Source: Hyphomicrobiales bacterium
Lineage (GTDB): Bacteria; Pseudomonadota; Alphaproteobacteria; Rhizobiales; JAJFHB01
Direction: 5' to 3'
Assembly (NCBI GenBank): GCA_021775755.1
Contig: JAJFHE010000050.1
Coordinates: forward strand, 124,001 to 188,000
DNA: 64,000 nt
Part shown: positions 1 through 8,223 of the stretch, piece after piece
Position numbering within the stretch: the stretch's first letter is position 1
Layout: each line of letters starts with the position of its first letter
The notes under the pieces: model-generated
Databases searched by the model: none
What the model was told of the DNA's origin: nothing
Seen by the model: the letters and a program-made list of their open reading frames with translations, nothing else
Position numbers and translations under genes: made by a program

Positions 1-1
1 A

Positions 2-1870
2 ATTCTAGAGCTGCCGTCGATCGCGGAGCGGCTTGAACGCATCTACTCGATGATGGAAGCGGAAATCAGCGTCCTCCAGGTCGAGAAGAAGATCCGTTCG
101 CGCGTCAAACGCCAGATGGAGAAGACGCAGCGCGAGTACTATCTGAATGAGCAGATGAAGGCCATTCAGAAGGAGCTTGGCGACGGCGAGGACGGCAAGG
201 ACGATCTTCAGGAACTTGAAGAGAAGATCGAGAAGACAAAGCTTTCCAAGGAAGCGCTGGAGAAGGCAACGGCGGAGCTGAAGAAGCTGCGCCAGATGAG
301 CCCGATGTCGGCGGAAGCAACGGTCGTGCGCAACTATCTCGATTGGCTCCTGAACATTCCCTGGGCCAAGAAGGGGCGCGTCAACAAGGACCTGATCAAG
401 GCCCAAGAGATCCTCGATGCGGATCATTACGGATTGGAAAAGGTCAAAGAGCGCATTGTCGAATATCTTGCTGTGCAACAGCGCACCAACAAGCTCAAGG
501 GCCCGATCCTTTGTCTCGTTGGTCCTCCAGGTGTCGGCAAGACGTCGCTTGGCAAGTCGATCGCGCGTTCAACGGGCCGTGAGTTCATTCGCATGTCGCT
601 GGGCGGTGTGCGCGATGAGGCGGAAATCCGTGGCCATCGGCGCACCTATATCGGGTCGATGCCGGGCAAGATCATCCAGTCGATGAAGAAGGCCAAGAAG
701 TCAAATCCGCTGTTTCTGCTCGATGAGATCGACAAGCTTGGTGCGGACTTCAGGGGCGATCCGTCCTCGGCGCTGCTTGAAGTGCTGGATCCCGAACAGA
801 ACAACAGCTTCAACGACCACTATCTTGAGGTCGACTACGATCTATCGCACGTGATGTTCGTGACCACGGCCAACACGCTCAACATTCCGCCGCCCCTGAT
901 GGACCGGATGGAGATCATCCGCATCGCCGGCTATACGGAAGATGAAAAGGTGGAGATTGCAAAGCGCCACCTGATCAGCAAACAGCTGTCGGCCAACGGG
1001 TTGAAGAAGGGCGAATGGTCGATCGACGACGACGCGCTCATGCAGATGATCCGGCGCTACACCCGTGAAGCGGGCGTGCGTAATCTGGAACGCGAGATCG
1101 CCACGCTGACGCGCAAGGCCGTGAAGGACATCCTCACCGAGGATAAGAAGCGCATCAAGGTGACGCTCAAGAACATCGAGGACTATCTCGGCGTGCCGAA
1201 GTTCCGGTATGGCGAGGCCGAACTTGAAGATCAGGTCGGCGTTGTCACGGGTCTGGCCTGGACGGAAGTGGGCGGCGAGTTGCTTACGGTCGAAGGCGTT
1301 ATGATGCCCGGCAAGGGCAAGATGACGGTGACCGGCAACCTGCGCGATGTGATGAAGGAATCCATCTCCGCAGCGAACTCCTATGTGAAGTCGCGTGCGG
1401 TTGAATTCGGAATCAAGCCGCCGCTGTTTGAAAAGAAGGACATTCACGTACACGTGCCTGAGGGCGCGACGCCGAAGGACGGTCCTTCTGCCGGTGTGGC
1501 CATGGCCACGGCGATTATTTCGGTGATGACCGGCATTCGCGTCCACCGCGAAGTCGCGATGACCGGCGAGATCACCCTGCGCGGGCGGGTGCTGCCGATC
1601 GGCGGCCTGAAAGAGAAGCTTCTGGCAGCGCTGAGGGGCGGCATCAAGAAAGTGCTGATCCCCGAGGACAACGCCAAGGATCTCGCCGACATCCCGGACA
1701 ACGTGAAGAGCGGGCTGGAAATTATCCCCGTGTCTGTTCTGAGCGAGGTTCTGGTGCACGCGCTTGAGGAAAAACCGGTCGCGATCGAGTGGGATGAGGC
1801 GGCGGAAGAGGCGGCGAAGGCGAGCGTCATTGCCGACCAGGATGCCGCGTCAGCGCTCACAGCACACTGA
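2..1870 (+). CDS. lon: ATP-dependent protease Lon (3' part)
   Basis: The reading frame is open from base 2 through the left window edge, so this gene is cut at its 5' end. About 622 residues are visible, against about 800 for a full Lon, so the N-terminal substrate-binding domain is mostly missing. The start of the visible part is the coiled linker before the AAA+ module. A Walker A motif (GPPGVGKT, near 520-545) and a Walker B motif (LLDEIDKLG, near 715-740) follow. The protease domain has the Ser of DGPSAG (near 1480) and the Lys of GLKEKLL (near 1610), the Lon catalytic dyad. Lon is a cytosolic hexamer that degrades misfolded and regulatory proteins. The next gene, hup, is the usual partner in this order of bacteria. 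Confidence 0.97.
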   Translation: MLELPSIAERLERIYSMMEAEISVLQVEKKIRSRVKRQMEKTQREYYLNEQMKAIQKELGDGEDGKDDLQELEEKIEKTKLSKEALEKATAELKKLRQMSPMSAEATVVRNYLDWLLNIPWAKKGRVNKDLIKAQEILDADHYGLEKVKERIVEYLAVQQRTNKLKGPILCLVGPPGVGKTSLGKSIARSTGREFIRMSLGGVRDEAEIRGHRRTYIGSMPGKIIQSMKKAKKSNPLFLLDEIDKLGADFRGDPSSALLEVLDPEQNNSFNDHYLEVDYDLSHVMFVTTANTLNIPPPLMDRMEIIRIAGYTEDEKVEIAKRHLISKQLSANGLKKGEWSIDDDALMQMIRRYTREAGVRNLEREIATLTRKAVKDILTEDKKRIKVTLKNIEDYLGVPKFRYGEAELEDQVGVVTGLAWTEVGGELLTVEGVMMPGKGKMTVTGNLRDVMKESISAANSYVKSRAVEFGIKPPLFEKKDIHVHVPEGATPKDGPSAGVAMATAIISVMTGIRVHREVAMTGEITLRGRVLPIGGLKEKLLAALRGGIKKVLIPEDNAKDLADIPDNVKSGLEIIPVSVLSEVLVHALEEKPVAIEWDEAAEEAAKASVIADQDAASALTAH

Positions 1871-1930
1871 TCAGGGGCGAATTTCGCAGATTTCTGCGGA
1901 GAATCGTGATTCGCAAAACCGGACGATTTT

Positions 1931-1964
1931 AAAGCCGACATCTTAGCGATGTCGGCTTTTTCCA
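1931..1964 (+). terminator. Rho-independent terminator after lon
   Basis: A perfect 12-bp inverted repeat (AAAGCCGACATC and GATGTCGGCTTT) with a 5-nt loop is followed by a run of T. It starts 60 bases after the lon stop codon and would separate lon from hup. Because the left arm is preceded by TTTT and begins with AAA, it could also work on the other strand, but no minus-strand gene ends here. Confidence 0.85.
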
Positions 1965-2112
1965 TCCAATTATCGCCGTAATCCTTTGAAACATATCAGG
2001 AAATCGGAATGCACCGGATTGGGGCTTGCAATTCGCGCGAATTTGCCGTGAGCATCGCCTCATAGTGGTTTCGTACCGGCGCAACCGTGACCCAGCAGGA
2101 AAGGATTGGGAC

Positions 2113-2388
2113 GTGAACAAGAACGATTTGATTGCACGTGTGGCTCAAGATGCCAAGCTCACGAAGGGCGATGCGAGCGAAGCTGTAGAAGCTACGCTGG
2201 ACAACGTCATCAAGGCATTGCAAGGCGGTGATGAAGTCCGGCTTGTCGGATTTGGAACTTTTTCCGTGACCCAACGCGCGGCGTCCGAAGGACGCAATCC
2301 GCGCACCGGCGAGAAGATCCACATCCCGGCTTCAAAAAACCCGAAGTTCAAGGCTGGCAAGGCGCTCAAAGACGCCGTCAACACCTAA
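2113..2388 (+). CDS. hup: DNA-binding protein HU
   Basis: This encodes a 91-residue histone-like HU protein, the normal family length. The start is GTG at 2113, preceded by a good ribosome site (AGGAAAGGA, near 2098); the frame is open further upstream to 2026, but HU proteins begin at MNKNDLI. The core GFGTFSV and the DNA-binding arm GRNPRTGEKIHIPASKNPKFKAG region are intact. HU dimers bend and compact DNA in the nucleoid. The position directly after lon is conserved in Rhizobiales. A strong terminator follows at 2454. Confidence 0.97.
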   Translation: MNKNDLIARVAQDAKLTKGDASEAVEATLDNVIKALQGGDEVRLVGFGTFSVTQRAASEGRNPRTGEKIHIPASKNPKFKAGKALKDAVNT

Positions 2389-2453
2389 CGGACCGAGGCG
2401 GTTGCCTGCGCCGTATACGCGGTGCGCGGGCGATCCCACGGATGACCGCCAAG

Positions 2454-2491
2454 AAGACCCGCGCGGGGTACGCCTCGCGCGGGTCTTTTTT
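2454..2491 (+). terminator. Rho-independent terminator after hup
   Basis: A 12-bp stem (AAGACCCGCGCG with CGCGCGGGTCTT) encloses a short loop and is followed by seven T. It lies 65 bases after the hup stop codon and just before tRNA-Val. Confidence 0.9.
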
Positions 2492-2542
2492 GTTGCTCAA
2501 TGGCGCAACGCGCACTACATCACTTCAACTGCATCGACGTCC

Positions 2543-2618
2543 GGGCGGTTAGCTCAGTTGGAAGAGCACCTCGTTTACACCGAGGATGTCGGCGGTTCGA
2601 GCCCGTCACCGCCCACCA
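2543..2618 (+). tRNA. tRNA-Val (anticodon TAC)
   Basis: All four arms fold: acceptor GGGCGGT with ACCGCCC, D arm GCTC/GAGC, anticodon stem CCTCG/CGAGG with loop TTTACAC, and T arm with TTCGAGC. The anticodon TAC is at 2576-2578, which reads valine codons. The CCA end is encoded at 2616-2618. The glycosyltransferase gene on the other strand ends only five bases downstream, so there is almost no spacer on its 3' side. Confidence 0.97.
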
Positions 2619-2623
2619 TCTGC

Positions 2624-3385
2624 TCAGAGCCGTTTATCTCGCGACCGTGCCGGCAGCTTCATTCGGAGCAGATCCGTTGTCAGCCGTATCCCTTCGGAAA
2701 TGTATCGCAATGCCTTGACCGATTGCGTTCCGCCAGTTCGGTCGCGAAAGTGGATCGCGATCCAGGTGATGGCTGACGTGCGCTGCAGGGCGACGGCCAG
2801 AGCGATGTTGGTGAGCCGGAACTGCGCTGGAACATAGGCGAGAGCATGCTCAAGGACATCGCGGCGCATGAGCCTGTAGGGGACGTTGGCGTCCCGCACC
2901 CAGGTGGCTGTCGCGGCAAAGGTGATGAGGCGCGCAAGCCTTGAGATGAAAAGTCTGGCGGCGCCATCGTCGCGACTGCTTCTGTGTCCGAATATCGCCT
3001 GCACACCCTGGCGCCGGTTCCAGAACTCGGCCAGAAACGCCGGATCGCACTGGCCATCGCCGTCGACCTGCATGATCCACTGTGCACCGCCACTGAGGCC
3101 TGCCTCATATCCTTTTAGGACGGATCGTCCATGACCCAGATTTGCCAGGTTGCGAATGATTTGAATGCCGGCCAGGCGGTGCGCCGCAGCCGAGACAATG
3201 GCCGGCGTTTCGTCGGTCGATGCGTCATCGACAACAATGATGCGGAACGAGGACGCCCCGAGCTGATCCATTGCCGTGTGCCACTCGTCAAGGACGGCGG
3301 TGATGTTGTCGGCTTCGTTGCGCGCCGGGATGACCAGAGCGAGTTCCAGCTGCGACGACAGGTCAGAAGGATCAGCGGGGCTCAA
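2624..3385 (-). CDS. Glycosyltransferase family 2
   Basis: This is a 253-residue GT-A type glycosyltransferase. The N-terminal nucleotide-sugar fold shows LALVIPARNEADNI, then IIVVDDASTDET, and the metal-binding VDGDGQ motif near residue 108. It resembles the soluble catalytic part of dolichol/polyprenol-phosphate sugar synthases but lacks C-terminal membrane helices. The best start is TTG at 3385, because AAAGGAAG sits about ten bases upstream; no ATG lies near. The donor and acceptor cannot be told. It is transcribed away from the M24 hydrolase gene and ends against tRNA-Val, so it may be an acquisition next to the tRNA gene. Confidence 0.85.
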   Translation of the reverse strand: MSPADPSDLSSQLELALVIPARNEADNITAVLDEWHTAMDQLGASSFRIIVVDDASTDETPAIVSAAAHRLAGIQIIRNLANLGHGRSVLKGYEAGLSGGAQWIMQVDGDGQCDPAFLAEFWNRRQGVQAIFGHRSSRDDGAARLFISRLARLITFAATATWVRDANVPYRLMRRDVLEHALAYVPAQFRLTNIALAVALQRTSAITWIAIHFRDRTGGTQSVKALRYISEGIRLTTDLLRMKLPARSRDKRL

Positions 3386-3487
3386 TGGCTCTATCTTCCT
3401 TTGGCGCTGCGTTCGCGACCAGCGGCGGTAGATGATTTCAACGATGCCGGTTATGGCTGAAAATGCGCATTACAGGCCGTGCCAATC

Positions 3488-3506
3488 AAAATAATATATG
3501 ATATAT
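3488..3506. promoter_or_regulatory. Probable GntR operator upstream of the M24 gene
   Basis: The sequence AAAATAATATATGATATAT occurs here and again, base for base in the same orientation, at 9464-9482. Its core ATATATGATATAT is a palindrome around a central G at 3500, 46 bases before the M24 start codon. The two copies precede the two transcription units that converge on a GntR/FCD regulator gene. That arrangement is typical of a local regulator with its operators. Assignment to that regulator is inference. Confidence 0.65.
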
Positions 3507-3545
3507 GTTTTCGAGAATTCCATTACTCGATCCTGAGGTCGTATC

Positions 3546-4712
3546 ATGAAACCAAGTTTCCCGGATTTTCCCAAGCAGGAGTTTGAGCACCGTTATGCGC
3601 GCGCCCGCGCCATGATGGCGGAACAGGACATCGATGCCCTGTTTATCACCGAAAAGCTGAACTACGCCTACCTCAGCGGGCACCGCTCGTGCCAGAACCC
3701 GATCGACAAGATCCGCTCCTATATGTTCATTCTGCCGAAAGACGATGAGCCGACGCTGATCACCATGCCGTTCGAAGTCGCGCAGGTGGAAGAGACCACC
3801 TATATCGACAGGATCAAGACCATTGGCGGGCTCACCGGCCATCCGGAGTTCATCATCGACACCCTGATGTCGCTGGGACTTGGCAAGGCGCGCGTCGGCG
3901 CCGAACTCGGCCGCGAGCAATATCTCGGTACGAACGTTCTCTCGCTGCGGCAGATCATGGATGGACTGTCGGAGGCGGAGTTCGTGGACGCTGCTCAGAT
4001 ACTGCTCGATCTTCGCGTCGTCAAAACGCCTCTCGAAATCGAATACTGCCGCCGCTCCGCCGAGATCAATGCGCAGGCACAGGTCCACACCTTTGAAAAT
4101 ATCCGCGCCGGCATGACGGAGAACGAAGTGGCGAACGTGTTGCGCGCCCGGCTGTTCGAAACCGGGGCGGAGGATCTGACCCTTCTGTGCGTAGTATCGG
4201 GAGCAACGCCATCGACAGGTATTGTTCTGCTGCCGACCGACCGGGTGCTGCAGAAAGGCGAAACGGTCGGCCTCGATGTCGGCATAACCTACAAAGGTTA
4301 CTGCTCGGATCTGGCGCGCACGGCATCCGTTGGCGCGCCGTCGGAAGAACTGAGCGAATTCTACGGATGGGTGATGAGCCTCAGGCGAAGCTGCGATGCG
4401 AAGCTTCGGGCAGGCAACAGCGCCGCGGATGTCATTGCGGTGTGCGATGAATATCTGGCAGCACGCGAGATGAAAACAATGGGGGTGGGCCGTGTCGGCC
4501 ATGGCGTTGGTGTCGAAACCACGGAGTACCCTTCACTTGCCGCTTTCGAAAAGGTGCCCTTTAAAAACGGAATGGTATTTGCCTGCAATCCGAATTTTGC
4601 GAACCATTTCGGTTTCATCAATGCGGAGGACAACTGGGCTATTACCGATGGCGAGCCGGATCTTCTGTCGGATCCGATGGCGAAGCTGGAAATACCGGTC
4701 GTGGATGGGTAG
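3546..4712 (+). CDS. M24-family hydrolase (aminopeptidase P / creatinase fold)
   Basis: This 388-residue protein has an N-terminal creatinase-like domain (residues 1-155) and a pita-bread M24 domain (165-388). Of the five metal ligands of true M24 peptidases, Asp244 (LDVG), Asp255 (SDLART), His319 (VGHGVG) and Glu361 (AEDNW) are present. The Glu of the usual EPG motif is replaced by Asn348 (ACNPN). This suggests a creatinase- or DoeA-like amide hydrolase rather than a classical dimetal aminopeptidase. The gene is followed after 27 bases by a GntR regulator. It lies in a cluster with an aminotransferase, a deacylase and a GMC oxidoreductase, so a role in breaking down an amino-acid-derived compound is likely. 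The substrate is unknown. Confidence 0.85.
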   Translation: MKPSFPDFPKQEFEHRYARARAMMAEQDIDALFITEKLNYAYLSGHRSCQNPIDKIRSYMFILPKDDEPTLITMPFEVAQVEETTYIDRIKTIGGLTGHPEFIIDTLMSLGLGKARVGAELGREQYLGTNVLSLRQIMDGLSEAEFVDAAQILLDLRVVKTPLEIEYCRRSAEINAQAQVHTFENIRAGMTENEVANVLRARLFETGAEDLTLLCVVSGATPSTGIVLLPTDRVLQKGETVGLDVGITYKGYCSDLARTASVGAPSEELSEFYGWVMSLRRSCDAKLRAGNSAADVIAVCDEYLAAREMKTMGVGRVGHGVGVETTEYPSLAAFEKVPFKNGMVFACNPNFANHFGFINAEDNWAITDGEPDLLSDPMAKLEIPVVDG

Positions 4713-4739
4713 CATCACGACGGTTTCCCCAAGCGGGTA

Positions 4740-5432
4740 TTGCAACAATCCGGGAACAGCATCTTGATTAGCGAAATCGACTATGGCGGCGTGCCGACGG
4801 AGATCTACAGGCGCTTGCGCGACCGAATTCTGCGCGGCTCGTTGAAAGTCGGCGAGCAGATCAAAATCGATGCCGTGGCCAAGGAATTCGGCGTCAGCAT
4901 CATACCGGTGCGCGAAGCAATGCGGATCCTCGCAGCCGATCGCCTGGTCGAGCTGCCGCCGCGGCGAAGTCCGGTGGTTTGCGGGCTGGCGCCGGACGAT
5001 GTGCTGGAAATCAGCCGCATCCGGCTTGCGCTTGAGCCGCTGGCGCTGGAGGCGGCCGTGCCTGCGGCGCGGAATGAGGATCTCGACGCTTGCCAAGAGC
5101 TGCTTGGCGAGGCGGAGCGGCCCAATCTCGATGGCTGGGAAAAGGTCGACCTTAACCGTCGCTTCCACCTTGCCCTCTATGCGCCTTGCGGCATGCCGCG
5201 CCTTTTGAAGATCATCTCAGACCAGTATGACGGTCTGACATTGTGTGCGCATTTTCTCGTTGTGCGCTCCTCCTCGCACGGCACGGACAGCCGGGCGGAG
5301 CACGTCCAACTGCTGGATGCGTGCCGCAGGCGTGATGTCGTGTCCGCCATGCGCTGTTTAAAGGCGCATCTCGATGCCTCGCGCGACCGGCTGGAGAAAG
5401 CTTTCAGCGTGTCGGTTTCCGCCGAAGAGTGA
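4740..5432 (+). CDS. GntR-family transcriptional regulator with FCD domain
   Basis: This 230-residue regulator has an N-terminal winged helix-turn-helix (about residues 18-82, including EIYRRLRDRILRGSLKVGEQ) and a C-terminal all-helical FCD domain. Candidate ligand or metal residues are in DLNRRFH and in the paired His of SSHG and AEHV. The start used is TTG at 4740; another in-frame TTG lies at 4764, and neither has a strong ribosome site. It probably forms an operon with the M24 gene. The AT-rich repeats at 3488 and 9464 are its likely operators. FCD regulators usually repress catabolic genes until a carboxylate or amino-acid-like effector binds. Confidence 0.9.
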   Translation: MQQSGNSILISEIDYGGVPTEIYRRLRDRILRGSLKVGEQIKIDAVAKEFGVSIIPVREAMRILAADRLVELPPRRSPVVCGLAPDDVLEISRIRLALEPLALEAAVPAARNEDLDACQELLGEAERPNLDGWEKVDLNRRFHLALYAPCGMPRLLKIISDQYDGLTLCAHFLVVRSSSHGTDSRAEHVQLLDACRRRDVVSAMRCLKAHLDASRDRLEKAFSVSVSAEE

Positions 5433-5433
5433 A

Positions 5434-5464
5434 CCTGCCCATATCTCTATGCCTTAAGGGCAGG
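5434..5464. terminator. Possible hairpin between convergent genes
   Basis: A 7-bp inverted repeat (CCTGCCC and GGGCAGG) with a 17-nt loop lies where the GntR gene and the GMC oxidoreductase gene converge. There is no T run on either side, so termination by it is uncertain. Confidence 0.3.
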
Positions 5465-7177
5465 GCGCAACGGCGAGCCCGGGCGCTGACGTGTCTTCCA
5501 GTGCGGGTCGACATGGAACGCAAGGTTTGAGGGCGGGAGCTGTTTACCCCTGATGATGTCTGAAGCACGTTCGCCGATCATGATCGACGGGGCATTCAAA
5601 TTGCAACTCGGGATGAGCGGCATGATCGAGGAATCGACCACCCGCAATCCATCAACACCTCTCACGCGGCACTCAGGGTCGACTACGGCCATGTCGTCCG
5701 TGCCCATCTTGCAGGTGCCGCTTCCGTGATAGGAGGAATGCATGTTCGCGCGGACGTGAGCATCGATCTCCCCGTCGCTGACAACTTCCGGGCCGGGCGA
5801 CAGTTCGCGGCCGCGATAAGCATCCATCGCCGGCTGGGCGATGACTTCCCGTGCAAGCCGAAAAGCGTTGCGCATTTCAATCCAGTCGCGATCTTCGGAC
5901 ATGTAGTTGAAGAGAATGCGCGGCGGGTCCGAGGGATTGGCTGAGCGCAGCCTGACCCAGCCACGGCTGTAGCTGCGTTGCGGACTGAGCTGGACCTGAA
6001 AACCGTGCTCGCGGGAAAAATCGTTACTGCCTTCGGCGACGCCGACGGGGAACAGGTAGAACTGGATGTCGGGAAAGCGCACGGCGGCTTCGGAGCGCAC
6101 GAAGGCGCCACTCTCAAAGTGATTGCTGGCAAGCAGCCCGTCCTTGCGGAGCAGCCATCTGAGAGACGCCATCGCCTTGGAAACCATCCCGGTGCGGCCA
6201 TTGAGAGACACCGGCAACTTGCATTCAAGCTGGATCGCGATGAGCTGATGGTCCATGAGGTTTTCACCAACCCCCGGCGCATCTGCGATTACATCGATGC
6301 CGTGCTGCCTGATTTGGTCGGCGGGGCCGATGCCGGACAATAGGAGCAGCTTCGGGGAATTGAACGGGCCGGCGCTAATGACGATTTCAAAACGGGCCCG
6401 GGCAATCTGCTGGCGCCCGTTGCGGGAGTAACGGACCGCGACAGCGCGCTTACCGTCAAACCCGATCTTCGAGGCCTCACAACCGGTCTGGATTGAAAGG
6501 TTTTGGCGCTCTCGAGCGGGCTTCAGATAGGCGCGCGCGGTGCTCCAGCGATAACCGTGGGCGGCATTCATGGGGAAGCGCCCGAAACCTTCCTGCTGAT
6601 AGCCATTGACGTCGTCGGTGAGGTCGTATCCCGCCTCCGCGCCGGCGTCGATGAAGGCTTGCGAAATCGGGTTGACGGGCGTCGGCGTGCTGACACCTAT
6701 CGGACCGCTTGTACCCTGGTAGGGGTTTGAAGGGTCGACGAAAGTTTCGAGTTTTTGGAAGTAGGGCAGAACATGCGCATAGGACCAGCCGCCGGCGCCG
6801 GCCGCTGCCCAGCCTTCGTAGTCGAGCGCATGGCCGCGCAGGTAGACGAGCCCGTTAATGCTCGACGAACCGCCGAGCACGCGGCCACGCGGCTGCCACA
6901 GCCTGCGCCCGCCAAGCTGGGGCTCGGGCTCGGTTTCGAAGTCCCAGTTGTAAGCCTTTGCGTTGAAGGCGTAGCGGGCGGCGGCCGGGATGTTGAGAAT
7001 TGGCGAGCCGGCGCCTGGACCCGCTTCGAGCAACAGCACCGAAACATTGCGGTCTTCGGAAAGACGTGCGGCAACCACCGCGCCGGAACTGCCGGCGCCG
7101 ACGACGATGTAGTCGTATTCGCTGGTATCAGACGGCCGGCCGACTCCTTGTGATGCCGCGTCTTCAGCACCGGTCAT
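5447..7177 (-). CDS. GMC-family FAD-dependent oxidoreductase (choline dehydrogenase-like)
   Basis: This 576-residue flavoprotein has the N-terminal FAD-binding motif GAGSSG (residues 27-32). It also has the first GMC signature region (GRVLGGSSSINGLVYLRG), the second signature (GPFNSPKLLLLSGIG), and the C-terminal catalytic His in SSYHGSGTCKMG and Asn in SCNLNAPSIM. It would oxidise a primary alcohol to an aldehyde or acid and pass electrons to the respiratory chain or a carrier. There is no signal peptide. It is the last gene of a unit with an aminotransferase and a deacylase, starting 6 bases after the deacylase stop. The family gives no substrate; it is close to BetA-type enzymes but the context is not glycine-betaine synthesis. 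Confidence 0.93.
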   Translation of the reverse strand: MTGAEDAASQGVGRPSDTSEYDYIVVGAGSSGAVVAARLSEDRNVSVLLLEAGPGAGSPILNIPAAARYAFNAKAYNWDFETEPEPQLGGRRLWQPRGRVLGGSSSINGLVYLRGHALDYEGWAAAGAGGWSYAHVLPYFQKLETFVDPSNPYQGTSGPIGVSTPTPVNPISQAFIDAGAEAGYDLTDDVNGYQQEGFGRFPMNAAHGYRWSTARAYLKPARERQNLSIQTGCEASKIGFDGKRAVAVRYSRNGRQQIARARFEIVISAGPFNSPKLLLLSGIGPADQIRQHGIDVIADAPGVGENLMDHQLIAIQLECKLPVSLNGRTGMVSKAMASLRWLLRKDGLLASNHFESGAFVRSEAAVRFPDIQFYLFPVGVAEGSNDFSREHGFQVQLSPQRSYSRGWVRLRSANPSDPPRILFNYMSEDRDWIEMRNAFRLAREVIAQPAMDAYRGRELSPGPEVVSDGEIDAHVRANMHSSYHGSGTCKMGTDDMAVVDPECRVRGVDGLRVVDSSIMPLIPSCNLNAPSIMIGERASDIIRGKQLPPSNLAFHVDPHWKTRQRPGSPLRPALKA

Positions 7178-7183
7178 AAGTGC

Positions 7184-8209
7184 CTAGCCCTCGTAGTCGT
7201 TGAGCGTAAACAGAAGCGTATCACCGATTTCGCAAAGTGCGGGATTGCGTTTGCAGAACACAACGCCGCCGCGATTGAAGTGAAGCTCTTCCGGTTTCTC
7301 CCAGGGTTTCTTGAGGTTCCACACGTAGCCGGCGAACTGACCGTCCGCGACTTCGTCGCCCAATTCGACTCGCGGCTCGAACATGCCCTCAGACGACGCG
7401 AATATGTAGTTGTCGCCGCCCTGCATGGCCATGAGGCGCGTTTCTCGCTCGGGTGCTGGTACGGCGAAGTCTTCGCGCAGGACGCCGAGGCGCTTCAGGC
7501 ATCGTTTGAGGCCGGTGTCGCCGAGATCCCTGATCCATGGAGTGATGCGCCCGGCACCGCCAAGCTCGGTGCTGAGATAGATCACGCCATTGGGGGACGC
7601 TTCGCCGGAAAGCGTCGTCTCGTGCACCCGGTTGCCGACAATGCCAAGCGGCGCGGCAAACAGCTTCAGGAAATCCATCTGCATCTCGTCTTTTTCAGTC
7701 TCGCCCATGAGACGGATCTTGCAGGACGGCCAATGGTCGATCGACGAGCCCGCCGAGTGCAGGTCGAAGATGGCGGTGGAGCGATCAACAAGGTGGTTCT
7801 TGATGAACCAGGCGATCATGTCCGTCGGCGAGCCGTACTGGTCGCCGGGAAACAGCCGGTTGAGATTTGCCTCGCCGCCATGGTCAAGCGGTGATGTGCG
7901 TCGTCCGGCAAACACCGCCGGCGCGTTGGCGGCGGGCAGAAAAATTATCTGGCCGGCAACATCGTCGGGTGTGAGGCTTTGGAACAGGTCGATGATGATG
8001 GAGATGCCTTCATATTCGTCGCCGTGATTGCCGCCGATCAGCAGGGCACAGGGACCGTCGCCGTTCTTGATCGACATGATCGGTACCGGCAGCCAGCCAT
8101 AGGCGGACCTGTGGCTTGAGAATTGGATGCGGATGTAGCCAGTTTGCGTGCCGTCTGCATCGAGGTCTATTTCGCAGGTGGGGGCAAGGCTGACTTTTGG
8201 CGTGGGCAT
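7184..8209 (-). CDS. AspA/AstE-family zinc deacylase, DoeB-like
   Basis: This 341-residue protein belongs to the succinylglutamate desuccinylase/aspartoacylase group. The zinc site is His62 and Glu65 in GGNHGDEYEG and His151 in FDLHSAG; STELGGAG further on carries a likely catalytic Glu. The overall pattern is like DoeB/EutE, which deacetylates N-acetyl-diaminobutyrate in ectoine breakdown. The start is ATG at 8209, with AAAGGA nine bases upstream; the TTG at 8227 is less likely. It sits between an aminotransferase (14 bases upstream) and the GMC gene. DoeA in the ectoine pathway is also an M24 protein, which parallels the gene at 3546, but the other ectoine genes are missing here, so the substrate is left open. 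Confidence 0.88.
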   Translation of the reverse strand: MPTPKVSLAPTCEIDLDADGTQTGYIRIQFSSHRSAYGWLPVPIMSIKNGDGPCALLIGGNHGDEYEGISIIIDLFQSLTPDDVAGQIIFLPAANAPAVFAGRRTSPLDHGGEANLNRLFPGDQYGSPTDMIAWFIKNHLVDRSTAIFDLHSAGSSIDHWPSCKIRLMGETEKDEMQMDFLKLFAAPLGIVGNRVHETTLSGEASPNGVIYLSTELGGAGRITPWIRDLGDTGLKRCLKRLGVLREDFAVPAPERETRLMAMQGGDNYIFASSEGMFEPRVELGDEVADGQFAGYVWNLKKPWEKPEELHFNRGGVVFCKRNPALCEIGDTLLFTLNDYEG

Positions 8210-8223
8210 GTGTGATCGTCCTT

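Noticed and set aside
842-1759. A 305-codon minus-strand frame opposite lon
   Set aside because: It is antisense to a well-conserved part of lon and has no recognisable domain.
3486-4502. A 338-codon minus-strand frame opposite the M24 gene
   Set aside because: It overlaps the M24 gene and the operator region, and has no recognisable domain.
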